DNA from: Flavobacterium sp. TR2
GTDB lineage: Bacteria; Bacteroidota; Bacteroidia; Flavobacteriales; Flavobacteriaceae
Direction of reading: 5' to 3'
DNA: 64,000 nt
Assembly (NCBI RefSeq): GCF_025252405.1
Contig: NZ_CP104307.1
Location: 3,472,001-3,536,000, forward strand
The notes beneath the pieces were generated by a model. It made no database searches, had not been told where the DNA came from, and worked only from the letters and a program-made list of their open reading frames with translations. How positions within the stretch are numbered: the stretch's first letter is position 1; every line of letters starts with the position of its first letter. A program made the position numbers and the translations under genes. Positions 44,107 through 51,545 of the stretch are shown here, in pieces.

Positions 44107-46134
44107 ATGACGACAAACACGATTCTTTTATTATTGCTTTCTTTAGTAATTGCGGGTGGTTTATCGTATTTTCAATATTTTTTCAAAGCCAAAAGTAAAT
44201 CCAATGTGATTATGCTTTTGGCTTTTTTACGTTTTTTGGCCATTTTCGGATTACTGGTTTTATTGATCAATCCCATAATTTCTAAAAATTCTTTGGAGAT
44301 TACCAAAACGCCTTTGGCAATTGTAGTAGACAATTCAAGTTCTATTGCAGCTTTAAAATCAGATAAAAAAGCAGTCGAATTATATCAAAAACTAATTTCA
44401 AATCCTGCTCTAAAAGAAAAATTTGACATTCAGTCCTATCAATTTGACAGCAATTTTAAAACTTCAGATAAATTTGATTTTAAAGGAAATCAAACCAATT
44501 TGGACGAAGCGGCAAAGAATTTAAAAAGCATCAACAAAAACCTGATTTTCCCAACCGTAATTATTACAGACGGAAATCAAACTACAGGAAACGACTATGT
44601 GTATAGATTCGACCCTGTCAATAAAGTTTATCCTTTGGTTGTGGGAGATACAACCACTTTTTTTGATCTAAAAATCAATCAGCTCAACGTAAACAAATAC
44701 GCTTTTCATAAAAATAAATTTCCTGTCGAAGTTTTTCTGCAATATGCCGGCGACAAAACTGCCAATGCAGAATTCACCATTTCACAAGGAAATACAGTTG
44801 TGGCAAAAGAAAAGCTTTCCTTTTCGCCATCAAAAAAAACAGCTTCTTTAAATTTGCTGTTGCCAGCAGATAAAGTAGGATTGCAAGTTTATAAAGCCAG
44901 TATTCAATCTTCGGCTAAAGAAAAAAACAGCTACAACAATATTAAAAATTTTGCAGTCGAAATTATCGACCAGAAGTCGACAATTGCCATTGTTTCGGCA
45001 ATAAACCATCCTGATATTGCAGCTTTAAAACGTTCGATAGAAGTTAATGCACAGCGTAAAGTAATATTGGTTAAACCAAACCAAATTAATGACTTGCAGG
45101 ATATTTCTGTTTTGGTTATGTATCAGCCTACTGCTGCTTTCAAGGGCATTTTTGACAACAACAAATTAAAAGGAACAAATGCCTTTATCATAACAGGAAA
45201 CAATACCGATTTCAACTTTTTGAATCAGCAGCAAAACAATCTGATTTTTAAAATGAGCAATCAGCGTGAAGATTTTCTTAGCGAATTTCATTCTGATTTT
45301 AACCTTTTTGCCATCGATGATATCGGTTTTGAAAATTTTCCGCCTCTGCAGAATCCTTTTGGAAATATAAGTACAAACGGAAATGTATCTGTTTTACTTT
45401 CGTCAAAAATCAGAAACGTTTCTACCAATGCGCCATTATTGGCTTTCGCCGAAAATCAAGGAAAAAGAACCGCTTTTCTTCTTGGAGAAAATAGCTGGAA
45501 ATGGCGTTTGCAAAGCCATGTTGACAACCAGTCTTTCGAAAAATATGATGTTTTCATTGATAAGATTGTTCAATATTTAGCATCATCAGCTTCAAAAAAA
45601 TCATTAGTGGTAACGCACGAAAGCTTTTACAATTCTGGAGAAGAAATTATCATCAACGCACAATATTTCAACAAAAATTATGAGTTTGACGAAAAAGCCA
45701 GACTTACAATTAGCGTTGTAAACGCAGCAACCAAACAAACCAAAAATTACGATTTGCTGAAAGGAAGCAATTCTTTTTCGGCTAATCTGGAAGGGCTTTC
45801 GGCAGGAAAATACAATTTTACCGTAAAAGAATTAAATTCAAATACCTCATACGCAAGCCATTTCGAAATATTAGATTTTGATATCGAAAAGCAGTTTGTG
45901 AACCCAGACGTTGTAAAATTACAGCAATTGGCACAACAGACAGGCGGAAAAGCATTTTTTGAAGATCAGGCCGATCATTTGATTAACACACTTTTAGAGA
46001 ACAAAGAATACAAATCAATTGAGAAAAACATTTCAAGCAAAACCCCAATTATCGACTGGGTTTGGCTGTTGATTTTAATTGTTGCGCTCTTAACAGCTGA
46101 ATGGTTTGTTAGAAAATATAATGGGCTTTTATAA
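44107..46134 (+). CDS. Large membrane protein with VWA-like domain
   Basis: 675 residues. Two N-terminal membrane helices (about 5-22 and 36-57) are followed by a large extracytoplasmic part and a last helix near 648-668 (WVWLLILIVALLTAEWFV). Shortly after the second helix, AIVVDNSSSI fits the MIDAS DxSxS motif of von Willebrand A domains. The layout of two helices, VWA and C-terminal helix is that of BatA/BatB-like and uncharacterised Bacteroidota membrane proteins. It is transcribed 80 bp after fabG. No enzymatic motif is visible; a scaffold role at the inner membrane is inferred. Confidence 0.75.
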   Translation: MTTNTILLLLLSLVIAGGLSYFQYFFKAKSKSNVIMLLAFLRFLAIFGLLVLLINPIISKNSLEITKTPLAIVVDNSSSIAALKSDKKAVELYQKLISNPALKEKFDIQSYQFDSNFKTSDKFDFKGNQTNLDEAAKNLKSINKNLIFPTVIITDGNQTTGNDYVYRFDPVNKVYPLVVGDTTTFFDLKINQLNVNKYAFHKNKFPVEVFLQYAGDKTANAEFTISQGNTVVAKEKLSFSPSKKTASLNLLLPADKVGLQVYKASIQSSAKEKNSYNNIKNFAVEIIDQKSTIAIVSAINHPDIAALKRSIEVNAQRKVILVKPNQINDLQDISVLVMYQPTAAFKGIFDNNKLKGTNAFIITGNNTDFNFLNQQQNNLIFKMSNQREDFLSEFHSDFNLFAIDDIGFENFPPLQNPFGNISTNGNVSVLLSSKIRNVSTNAPLLAFAENQGKRTAFLLGENSWKWRLQSHVDNQSFEKYDVFIDKIVQYLASSASKKSLVVTHESFYNSGEEIIINAQYFNKNYEFDEKARLTISVVNAATKQTKNYDLLKGSNSFSANLEGLSAGKYNFTVKELNSNTSYASHFEILDFDIEKQFVNPDVVKLQQLAQQTGGKAFFEDQADHLINTLLENKEYKSIEKNISSKTPIIDWVWLLILIVALLTAEWFVRKYNGLL

Positions 46135-46262
46135 TTTTCATATTAAGTTCCTACGGGACTAAAGTGATAAATTAGGAGAGGTGTTACCAGCATTTAATCT
46201 TTGCGAGAATTTTATCTTTAGAATTTTGGCAATTTTTCTGTCTTATAAAACTGTTTTATACG

Positions 46263-46330
46263 TTTCAGTCTGATAAAAGATCATTCAGAACAATATTTAT
46301 AAAACAAAATTCCGCTAGGAGTTTCTCCTG
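46263..46330 (+). repeat. Partial copy of the CGCTAGGAGT repeat
   Basis: This corresponds to the middle third of the full repeat at 46331-46503 (tttcagtctgat...gatca...acaatatttataaaa... and ccgctaggagtttc), with several substitutions. It directly adjoins that copy. Confidence 0.7.
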
Positions 46331-46503
46331 ATAGATTGGCAATAATTAGAGAAAAATAATATATGGATTTTCGGTTAAATATTTTATGGATTTCAGCCTG
46401 ATTAAAAAGATCAATAAAAACAATATTTATAAAAAAAAACTCCGCTAGGAGTTTCATATTGGAAGAAAAGAAGACCCCACGTAAAATTGTCCCGTAGGGA
46501 CTA
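46331..46503 (+). repeat. Direct repeat copy 1 (about 173 bp)
   Basis: It starts atagattggcaataattaga, contains the small palindrome ACTCCGCTAGGAGT and ends with the hairpin GTCCCGTAGGGAC followed by ta. It is nearly identical over long stretches to copy 2 at 46868-47043. The short ACTCC/GGAGT and GTCCC/GGGAC hairpins are, from memory, common intergenic words in Flavobacterium. Confidence 0.85.
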
Positions 46504-46540
46504 AATTTAAATTGAAAATAATTTGAAAAACGATTTTATT

Positions 46541-46882
46541 ATGTCGCTAAAAACGATTTTAATTTTCTTTGGATCTTTTTTTTTAGTTATTTGTTCTTTA
46601 ATTTATATAAATGTAAGAAGAGAAAATAGAAAAGATTATCGTTTTGTAATTACTCAAATTGACGAGGATGCAAAAGGAATGGTGACTGTTAGTGATAGTG
46701 CAACTGAATTCGGTTTTGCAAACTTTAATTCTTATAAAATAAATGTTCAAAAAGAAGACAGCTTAGTAAAAAGAGCATTTTCAAAGAAAGTATATATTTA
46801 CAGAAGTGATAAAAAAACAGATAAATATAAATTAGTACTATTGTTAAATGAATCGGGAATGTTCCCAATAGATCGGCAATAA
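46541..46882 (+). CDS. Small membrane-anchored protein enclosed by direct repeats
   Basis: The start is taken at ATG 46541 (MSLKTILIFFGSFFLVICSL), giving 113 residues; a TTG six codons upstream is less likely. There is one N-terminal membrane helix (about 3-22), then a charged strand-rich domain (ENRKDYRFVITQIDEDAKG, EFGFANFNSYKI, SKKVYIYRSDKK). No family was recognised. The last few codons and the stop lie inside repeat copy 2, so the natural C-terminus may have been changed by the repeat. It could be a recent insertion in the fabG-LysR interval. Confidence 0.6.
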   Translation: MSLKTILIFFGSFFLVICSLIYINVRRENRKDYRFVITQIDEDAKGMVTVSDSATEFGFANFNSYKINVQKEDSLVKRAFSKKVYIYRSDKKTDKYKLVLLLNESGMFPIDRQ

Positions 46883-47043
46883 TTAGAGAAAAATAATATA
46901 TGGATTTTCGGTTAAATGTTTTATGGATTTCATTCTGATAAAAAAGATCAATAAAAACAATATTTATAAAAAAAACTCCGCTAGGAGTTTCACATAGGTA
47001 GAAAAAAAATATTGCACCAAACAAAATTGTCCCGTAGGGACTA
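46868..47043 (+). repeat. Direct repeat copy 2 (about 176 bp)
   Basis: The same unit as 46331-46503: atagatcggcaataattaga at the start, ACTCCGCTAGGAGT in the middle, GTCCCGTAGGGAC at the end. It overlaps the last codons of the small gene at 46541-46882. Confidence 0.85.
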
Positions 47044-47131
47044 TACAGTAAGGTTGTAAAATAAGACAAAAAAGATTCAAAGTTTTTGCATAACTTGAAA
47101 CTTTAAACATGAAACAAAGCAAACAATAGTT

Positions 47132-48028
47132 ATGGACTTCAGGCTAAAGGTTTTCTACACCGTTGCGCTCCGCCTTAATTTTACTAAAGCGGCAACAGAA
47201 TTATATATCACACAGCCAGCCGTCTCCAAACATATCCAAGAATTAGAAGAAACCTATAAAACGAAGCTCTTCGAACGAAACGGCTCTAAGATTGCTTTAA
47301 CACCCGCGGGAAAAATGCTCCTAAAATATACTAAGAGTATTTTTGATATTTACCGAGAGATAGATTTTGAAATGAGTTCGTTCAATTCAGAACGTCAGGG
47401 TTTGCTTAGGTTAGGAGCGAGCACAACCATTTCGCAATATATAATTTCGCCAGTTTTGGCTAGTTTTCATCAAAAACAAAAAGACATAAAAGTCAATTTG
47501 CTGAATGGAAACACAGAACAGATCGAAAACGCCTTAATCAATAAAGAAATCGAAATTGGAATTGTAGAAGGGCATTCAAAAAATCAATCCATAAAATATA
47601 TTCCATTTTTAAAAGACGAATTGGTTTTGGTCTGCAATAGCAACAATCCTTTTGTGCGACATAATGAAATTTCAGTAAACGATTTAAAATCAATGAAATT
47701 CATAACCCGCGAACGGGGATCTGGAACACTTGAAGTTATAGAATTTGCCTTAAAAAAAGCAGGCTTAAAATTTTCAGATTTACAAATCGAAATGCAGCTT
47801 GGAAGTACAGAAAGCATAAAGTCATATTTATTAAATTCAGATTGTTTTGCTTTTATGTCTATTCATGCTGTAGGTAAGGAGTTGAAAAACAAAGAATTGA
47901 TTGTTTTGGATGTAGAAAAGCTATCAATAGAGAGATATTTTTACATTGCCACTTTACAAGGGAAATCTGATGCTTTATCAGAACTATTTATTCAAAATCT
48001 AGCAAATCATTATAACTTGAAGTTATAG
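47132..48028 (+). CDS. LysR-family transcriptional regulator
   Basis: 298 residues. The N-terminal winged helix (FRLKVFYTVALRLNFTKAA, ELYITQPAVSKHIQELEE) and the co-factor-binding domain (LRLGASTTISQYIISPVLAS, EIGIVEGHS, ERGSGTLEVIEFAL) are complete. It lies 74 bp before a YeiH-type transporter on the same strand, the arrangement of E. coli yeiE/yeiH but in tandem. The likely role is control of that transporter. The sequence words upstream (47085-47117) belong to the gtttcaagttt repeat family. Confidence 0.92.
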   Translation: MDFRLKVFYTVALRLNFTKAATELYITQPAVSKHIQELEETYKTKLFERNGSKIALTPAGKMLLKYTKSIFDIYREIDFEMSSFNSERQGLLRLGASTTISQYIISPVLASFHQKQKDIKVNLLNGNTEQIENALINKEIEIGIVEGHSKNQSIKYIPFLKDELVLVCNSNNPFVRHNEISVNDLKSMKFITRERGSGTLEVIEFALKKAGLKFSDLQIEMQLGSTESIKSYLLNSDCFAFMSIHAVGKELKNKELIVLDVEKLSIERYFYIATLQGKSDALSELFIQNLANHYNLKL

Positions 48029-48102
48029 CCAATTGTAATTTGCGATTGGTGTTTTCAATATAAACGGCGGAACTTTGCAACATAATATCAATACCATTTA
48101 TT

Positions 48103-49068
48103 TTGAAAACAAAAAAACAAACAACAGCACAATTATTTGAAATTAGTCAATCACTGCAACAAGTACTTTTTCTTGCTGTAATTCTTTTATGCCTATTCTC
48201 GATTATTTCTCCTCCAATTGCACTTTTGTTAGGCGTTTTGATTGTAAACCTTTTTGGAAATCCATTTGTAGAATTCAATCATAAAGCCATCACTTTTTTA
48301 TTGCAGTTTTCTGTAGTTGGTTTAGGCTTTGGAATGAATGCCAACAGTGCCGTTTCAGCGGGAAAAGAAGGGTTCGTTTTAACTGTTTTTTCAATATTCA
48401 GTACAATAATTTTTGGATTTCTGCTAGGGAAATGGCTTAAAACAGAGAAAAAAACGTCTCATTTAATTTCTTGCGGCACAGCAATCTGCGGAGGAAGCGC
48501 AATCGCAGCTATTTCTCCGGTGATCAAATCAAACGAAAATCAGACTTCAATAGCTTTGGGAGTTATTTTTATATTGAATTCAATTGCCTTATTTGTTTTT
48601 CCGTTTATTGGGCACCAATTAGATTTATCACAAAAAGATTTTGGACTATGGTGCGCCATTGCCATTCATGACACGAGTTCTGTAGTCGGTGCAGCAAACA
48701 AATACGGCGCAGAAGCACTGCAAGTTGCTACAACAGTAAAATTAGCCCGTGCCTTATGGATTATTCCTATTTCGATTCTGACTGCTTTTCTTTTTAAAAG
48801 TAAAAATTCAAAAATCAAAATTCCGTATTTTATTGGTTTGTTTGTTGTGGCAATGCTGGTCAATACTTACCTTCCGTCAACAGCTATTTTTACAGGACAT
48901 TTGGTAGGCATTGCAAAAATTGGCTTAACTATCACTTTGTTTTTAATTGGAGCAACTTTAAATTTTGCCACTTTAAAAGCAGTAGGAGTAAAGCCCTTGC
49001 TTCAAGGAGTTTTTCTTTGGGTTTTTATTGCAGTTTTAGCGTTAGTATCAATTATTTATTTGAATTAA
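48103..49068 (+). CDS. YeiH-family (UPF0324) putative sulfate/sulfite-type exporter
   Basis: 321 residues with about ten membrane helices. Family features are LQFSVVGLGFGMNANSA, SCGTAICGGSAIAAISPVI, CAIAIHDTSSVVGAANKYG and a final helix pair. It starts at a TTG because the first in-frame ATG lies about 60 residues in. Its function is not established; the family is annotated as putative sulfate exporters. The LysR gene upstream supports control by a small-molecule signal. Confidence 0.85.
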   Translation: MKTKKQTTAQLFEISQSLQQVLFLAVILLCLFSIISPPIALLLGVLIVNLFGNPFVEFNHKAITFLLQFSVVGLGFGMNANSAVSAGKEGFVLTVFSIFSTIIFGFLLGKWLKTEKKTSHLISCGTAICGGSAIAAISPVIKSNENQTSIALGVIFILNSIALFVFPFIGHQLDLSQKDFGLWCAIAIHDTSSVVGAANKYGAEALQVATTVKLARALWIIPISILTAFLFKSKNSKIKIPYFIGLFVVAMLVNTYLPSTAIFTGHLVGIAKIGLTITLFLIGATLNFATLKAVGVKPLLQGVFLWVFIAVLALVSIIYLN

Positions 49069-49073
49069 TATTT

Positions 49074-49199
49074 TTTTAACCGCAAAAAGCGCAAGGTTTT
49101 GCGCTAAGGCACACAAAGTTTTTATACATCTAGCTTTGCGAACTTTTCACTTCTTAAAAAAATAGGAATAAAATAAAGTTTGCTTTCTTTGCGGTAAAA
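49074..49199. repeat. Inverted repeat, 'aaccgcaaa / tttgcggt' type
   Basis: TTTAACCGCAAA (from 49074) is complementary, with one mismatch, to TTTGCGGTAAAA (to 49199) in the convergent spacer between the YeiH gene and the secreted protein gene. It also contains GCGCAAGG/TTGCGC words. Confidence 0.55.
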
Positions 49200-49220
49200 C
49201 TATACTCAAAGTTTTAACTA

Positions 49221-50171
49221 TTACTTTACATTGGAAAATTTTACAATTGGTTTATCAATCATTTTGTAGAATTTTCCTTTAAATGCAAAGCGTCTTTCAA
49301 TCTCAAAATTAAATGACTTTTTTGTTTTGGCCATTGCGGCAATCTCTTCGGGAATCGGTGCGCCAAATTCGTCTTTAGATTGTAAAGCTTTGTTATAGGA
49401 TCCCGCTGTTTTGATTATAATATCTCTAAAATGTTTTTTAGCATTGTCGTTCACAACGGTGTAAGATCCAGACCATTTTATGCTTTCAACATTGGTAAGC
49501 TGATAGTTGTCAACTTCCATTATCGGCTGATATTTTCCATCAAAACCAGCAACCAGATAAAGCCATCCTTCAAAAGGACCTCCTGCGCCACCGTTAACGT
49601 GCAAGAATGTAAAAGCAAATTGATCTTCGCCAATTTCAACCAATTTTGGAGTTGGGCATTGTGCAAAAGAGCCAAAAGCAGCAACTGCAGGCTGAAAAGA
49701 TCGCATATCCCACGAACTGCCATTTTTTGCAAATTTTGCCAAACCTAGCAATCCTCCAGAAAAGCGTCCCGTCTGCAGTCCGTCTTCATCATGAACCGAA
49801 TGGTTAAAAGCTAATATTTTGAACTGATTTCCTTTAGAGTCTGAATAATCAATATTTGCTAAAAGTCTTGTGGCAACACCTTCAGCATACGGAAATAATT
49901 GGTCGCCTTCTACGCCATTTACATCCAGAAAAGGCGAGGGAGTGCACGATTTGCATTTCCAGCTTATAAAAGTGTTTTTATCAGTGAGATGATACAGATT
50001 GCCAGCAAACAGTTTCTGCATTGTTTTTACACCGTCTAATGGATCAGAAACTTTGAGAGTCCGTTTTGGATTTAATATAGTATCACTTATATTTTTTAAC
50101 TGTAAATCAGTTTCTTGCGCGAAGCAGAACGAGGAAAATAAAATGAATAGATTTAAAGTAATCTGGCGCAT
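49221..50171 (-). CDS. Secreted protein of unknown function
   Basis: 316 residues. A clean signal peptide (MRQITLNLFILFSSFCFAQ) is followed by a mostly beta-rich protein with KCKSCTPSP (two Cys), FNHSVHDEDGLQTGRFSGG and HVNGGAGGPFEGWLYLVAGFDG. No sorting domain or lipobox is present, so it is probably periplasmic. I do not recognise the family. It is monocistronic. Confidence 0.65.
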   Translation of the reverse strand: MRQITLNLFILFSSFCFAQETDLQLKNISDTILNPKRTLKVSDPLDGVKTMQKLFAGNLYHLTDKNTFISWKCKSCTPSPFLDVNGVEGDQLFPYAEGVATRLLANIDYSDSKGNQFKILAFNHSVHDEDGLQTGRFSGGLLGLAKFAKNGSSWDMRSFQPAVAAFGSFAQCPTPKLVEIGEDQFAFTFLHVNGGAGGPFEGWLYLVAGFDGKYQPIMEVDNYQLTNVESIKWSGSYTVVNDNAKKHFRDIIIKTAGSYNKALQSKDEFGAPIPEEIAAMAKTKKSFNFEIERRFAFKGKFYKMIDKPIVKFSNVK

Positions 50172-50294
50172 AAAATGGTATTTGTTTATAAAACCAAAGG
50201 TATAAAGAAAATTATTGTTAATATGGGCTTCTTGTCGATTTTAAGGCGAAAAATATCAAAATGCTAAAATAAGAGAATCTTAATAACAGTATTT

Positions 50295-50325
50295 TTTGCG
50301 TATTCTTTAATTAAAGCTAAATTTG
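50295..50325 (+). promoter_or_regulatory. Canonical Bacteroidota promoter of the zinc phospholipase/nuclease gene
   Basis: TTTG (50295-50298), a 19-bp spacer and TAAATTTG (50318-50325) match the -33/-7 consensus of the Bacteroidota primary sigma factor. The -7 box covers a TTG that could be read as an in-frame start (50323), so translation must begin at the ATG at 50347. Confidence 0.75.
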
Positions 50326-50346
50326 CTCCCTCTAATAAAAAAACAA

Positions 50347-51345
50347 ATGAAAAAAATCCAAATGAGACCAAAATTAATCGCTTTCGGTGCTTTAATTATT
50401 GGCTTTATTATGTTATCATGGGGAAATGTTGGCCATGAGCGTATTAACAAAGCAGCTGTAATGGCTTTACCAAAACAATTACAGATATTTTTTTACAATC
50501 ACATTGATTTTATTACACAAGAAGCTTCGGTTCCAGATATCCGCAAGTATGCTTTAAATTATAAAGAAGAAGGGGCTAGGCATTATTTTGATATGGAAAA
50601 TTTTGGTGCTGCAGACACTTATCCGCAGACACTAGAAGAAGCGAAACAAAAATATGACGCTAAATTTTTAAGCGATAATGGAATCTTGCCTTGGTATATT
50701 GAAGATATGATGGCAAAATTGACTAAAGCTTTTAAAGAAAAAAACAGAGCTGAAATTTTATTCTTGGCTGCAGATTTAGGTCACTATATTGGTGATGCGC
50801 ATATGCCATTGCATACTTCTAAAAATCACGACGGACAATTGACTGACCAAAAAGGAATTCATTCTCTTTGGGAAAGCAGATTGCCGGAACTATTTGTTAA
50901 AAACTACAAATTAAATGTTCCTGAAGCGCAATTTTATCCTGATGTTCATAAAGCAATTTGGGATATGATTAATGATACTCACAGCTTAGCACAGCCTTTA
51001 TTGGATATTGATAAGAAATTAAGATTAGGTACCGCTGAAGACAAAGTTTTTAAAATGGATGCTGAAGGAAAAGTGTTAAAAAGCAAATACAACACGCCTG
51101 TTTTCTCTGATGATTATGCTAAAATACTTCACGAACAGTTAAACGGAATGGTTGAAAGCCAAATGAGAAAAGCGATTGCAGCAACTGCAAGTTTCTGGTA
51201 TACAGCATGGGTGAATGCAGGAAAACCAGATTTAAGTGATTTAGATTCACCAGCAGTTACACAAAGAAATTATCAGTTTCTGCAGGATGATTTAAAATTA
51301 TTCCAAAAAGGAGATTTGTTTGGAATGAAAAATCAAAACGACTAA
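50347..51345 (+). CDS. Zinc-dependent phospholipase C / S1-P1 nuclease-like secreted protein
   Basis: Start at ATG 50347 (see promoter), 332 residues. A hydrophobic N-terminal segment (about 8-24) is followed by WGNVGHERINKAAV, whose Trp and His fit the N-terminal zinc ligands of the PLC/S1-P1 nuclease fold. LAADLGHYIGDAHMPLHTSKNHDGQ (shown in part: DLGHYIGDAHMPLHTS) and HSLWESRLPE carry the other His/Asp ligands of the three-zinc site. Family members cleave phospholipids or single-stranded nucleic acids; the substrate here is not predictable. It has its own promoter and terminator. Confidence 0.85.
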   Translation: MKKIQMRPKLIAFGALIIGFIMLSWGNVGHERINKAAVMALPKQLQIFFYNHIDFITQEASVPDIRKYALNYKEEGARHYFDMENFGAADTYPQTLEEAKQKYDAKFLSDNGILPWYIEDMMAKLTKAFKEKNRAEILFLAADLGHYIGDAHMPLHTSKNHDGQLTDQKGIHSLWESRLPELFVKNYKLNVPEAQFYPDVHKAIWDMINDTHSLAQPLLDIDKKLRLGTAEDKVFKMDAEGKVLKSKYNTPVFSDDYAKILHEQLNGMVESQMRKAIAATASFWYTAWVNAGKPDLSDLDSPAVTQRNYQFLQDDLKLFQKGDLFGMKNQND

Positions 51346-51398
51346 TCTTTTTTGTTTTAAGTTTTAAAGTTTCATGTTTCAAGTTGAAGTGTAACTGT

Positions 51399-51437
51399 AA
51401 AAAAAGCCTCAAACTCTTTACGAATTTGAGGCCTTTT
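51399..51437 (+). terminator. Terminator after the zinc phospholipase/nuclease gene
   Basis: AAGCCTCAAA pairs with TTTGAGGCCTT and is followed by a T-run. Confidence 0.85.
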
Positions 51438-51464
51438 TTATTCTAAGGAGATAATCGAAAAGAT

Positions 51465-51498
51465 AAACCCGACAGGTTTCAAAAAAACTGTCGGGTTT
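51465..51498. repeat. Hairpin AAACCCGACAG / CTGTCGGGTTT
   Basis: A perfect 11-bp stem with a 12-base loop. It is related in wording to the 'cctgacaggttt' intergenic elements common in flavobacteria. It may also help terminate the minus-strand gene that ends at 51546. Confidence 0.75.
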
Positions 51499-51545
51499 GT
51501 ATTAAATCAGATTTTAAAAAACCTGTTGGAGTTAACTTTCAAAAA

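Larger units (their letters stand above)
46135..46540. other. Repeat-filled spacer between the VWA gene and a small gene
   Basis: The 406 bases contain a degenerate ttcctacgggacta word (46149-46162), a partial repeat copy (46263-46330) and full repeat copy 1 (46331-46503). There is no coding potential. Confidence 0.65.

Noticed and set aside
44107..46134. Many long ORFs on the opposite strand of real genes (for example 51546-53681 and 14852-17017 shadows)
   Set aside because: They overlap genes with clear family motifs and have no motifs or promoters of their own.
46523..46540. TTG start for the small gene between the direct repeats
   Set aside because: The ATG at 46541 opens directly into the membrane helix; the six extra residues add nothing.
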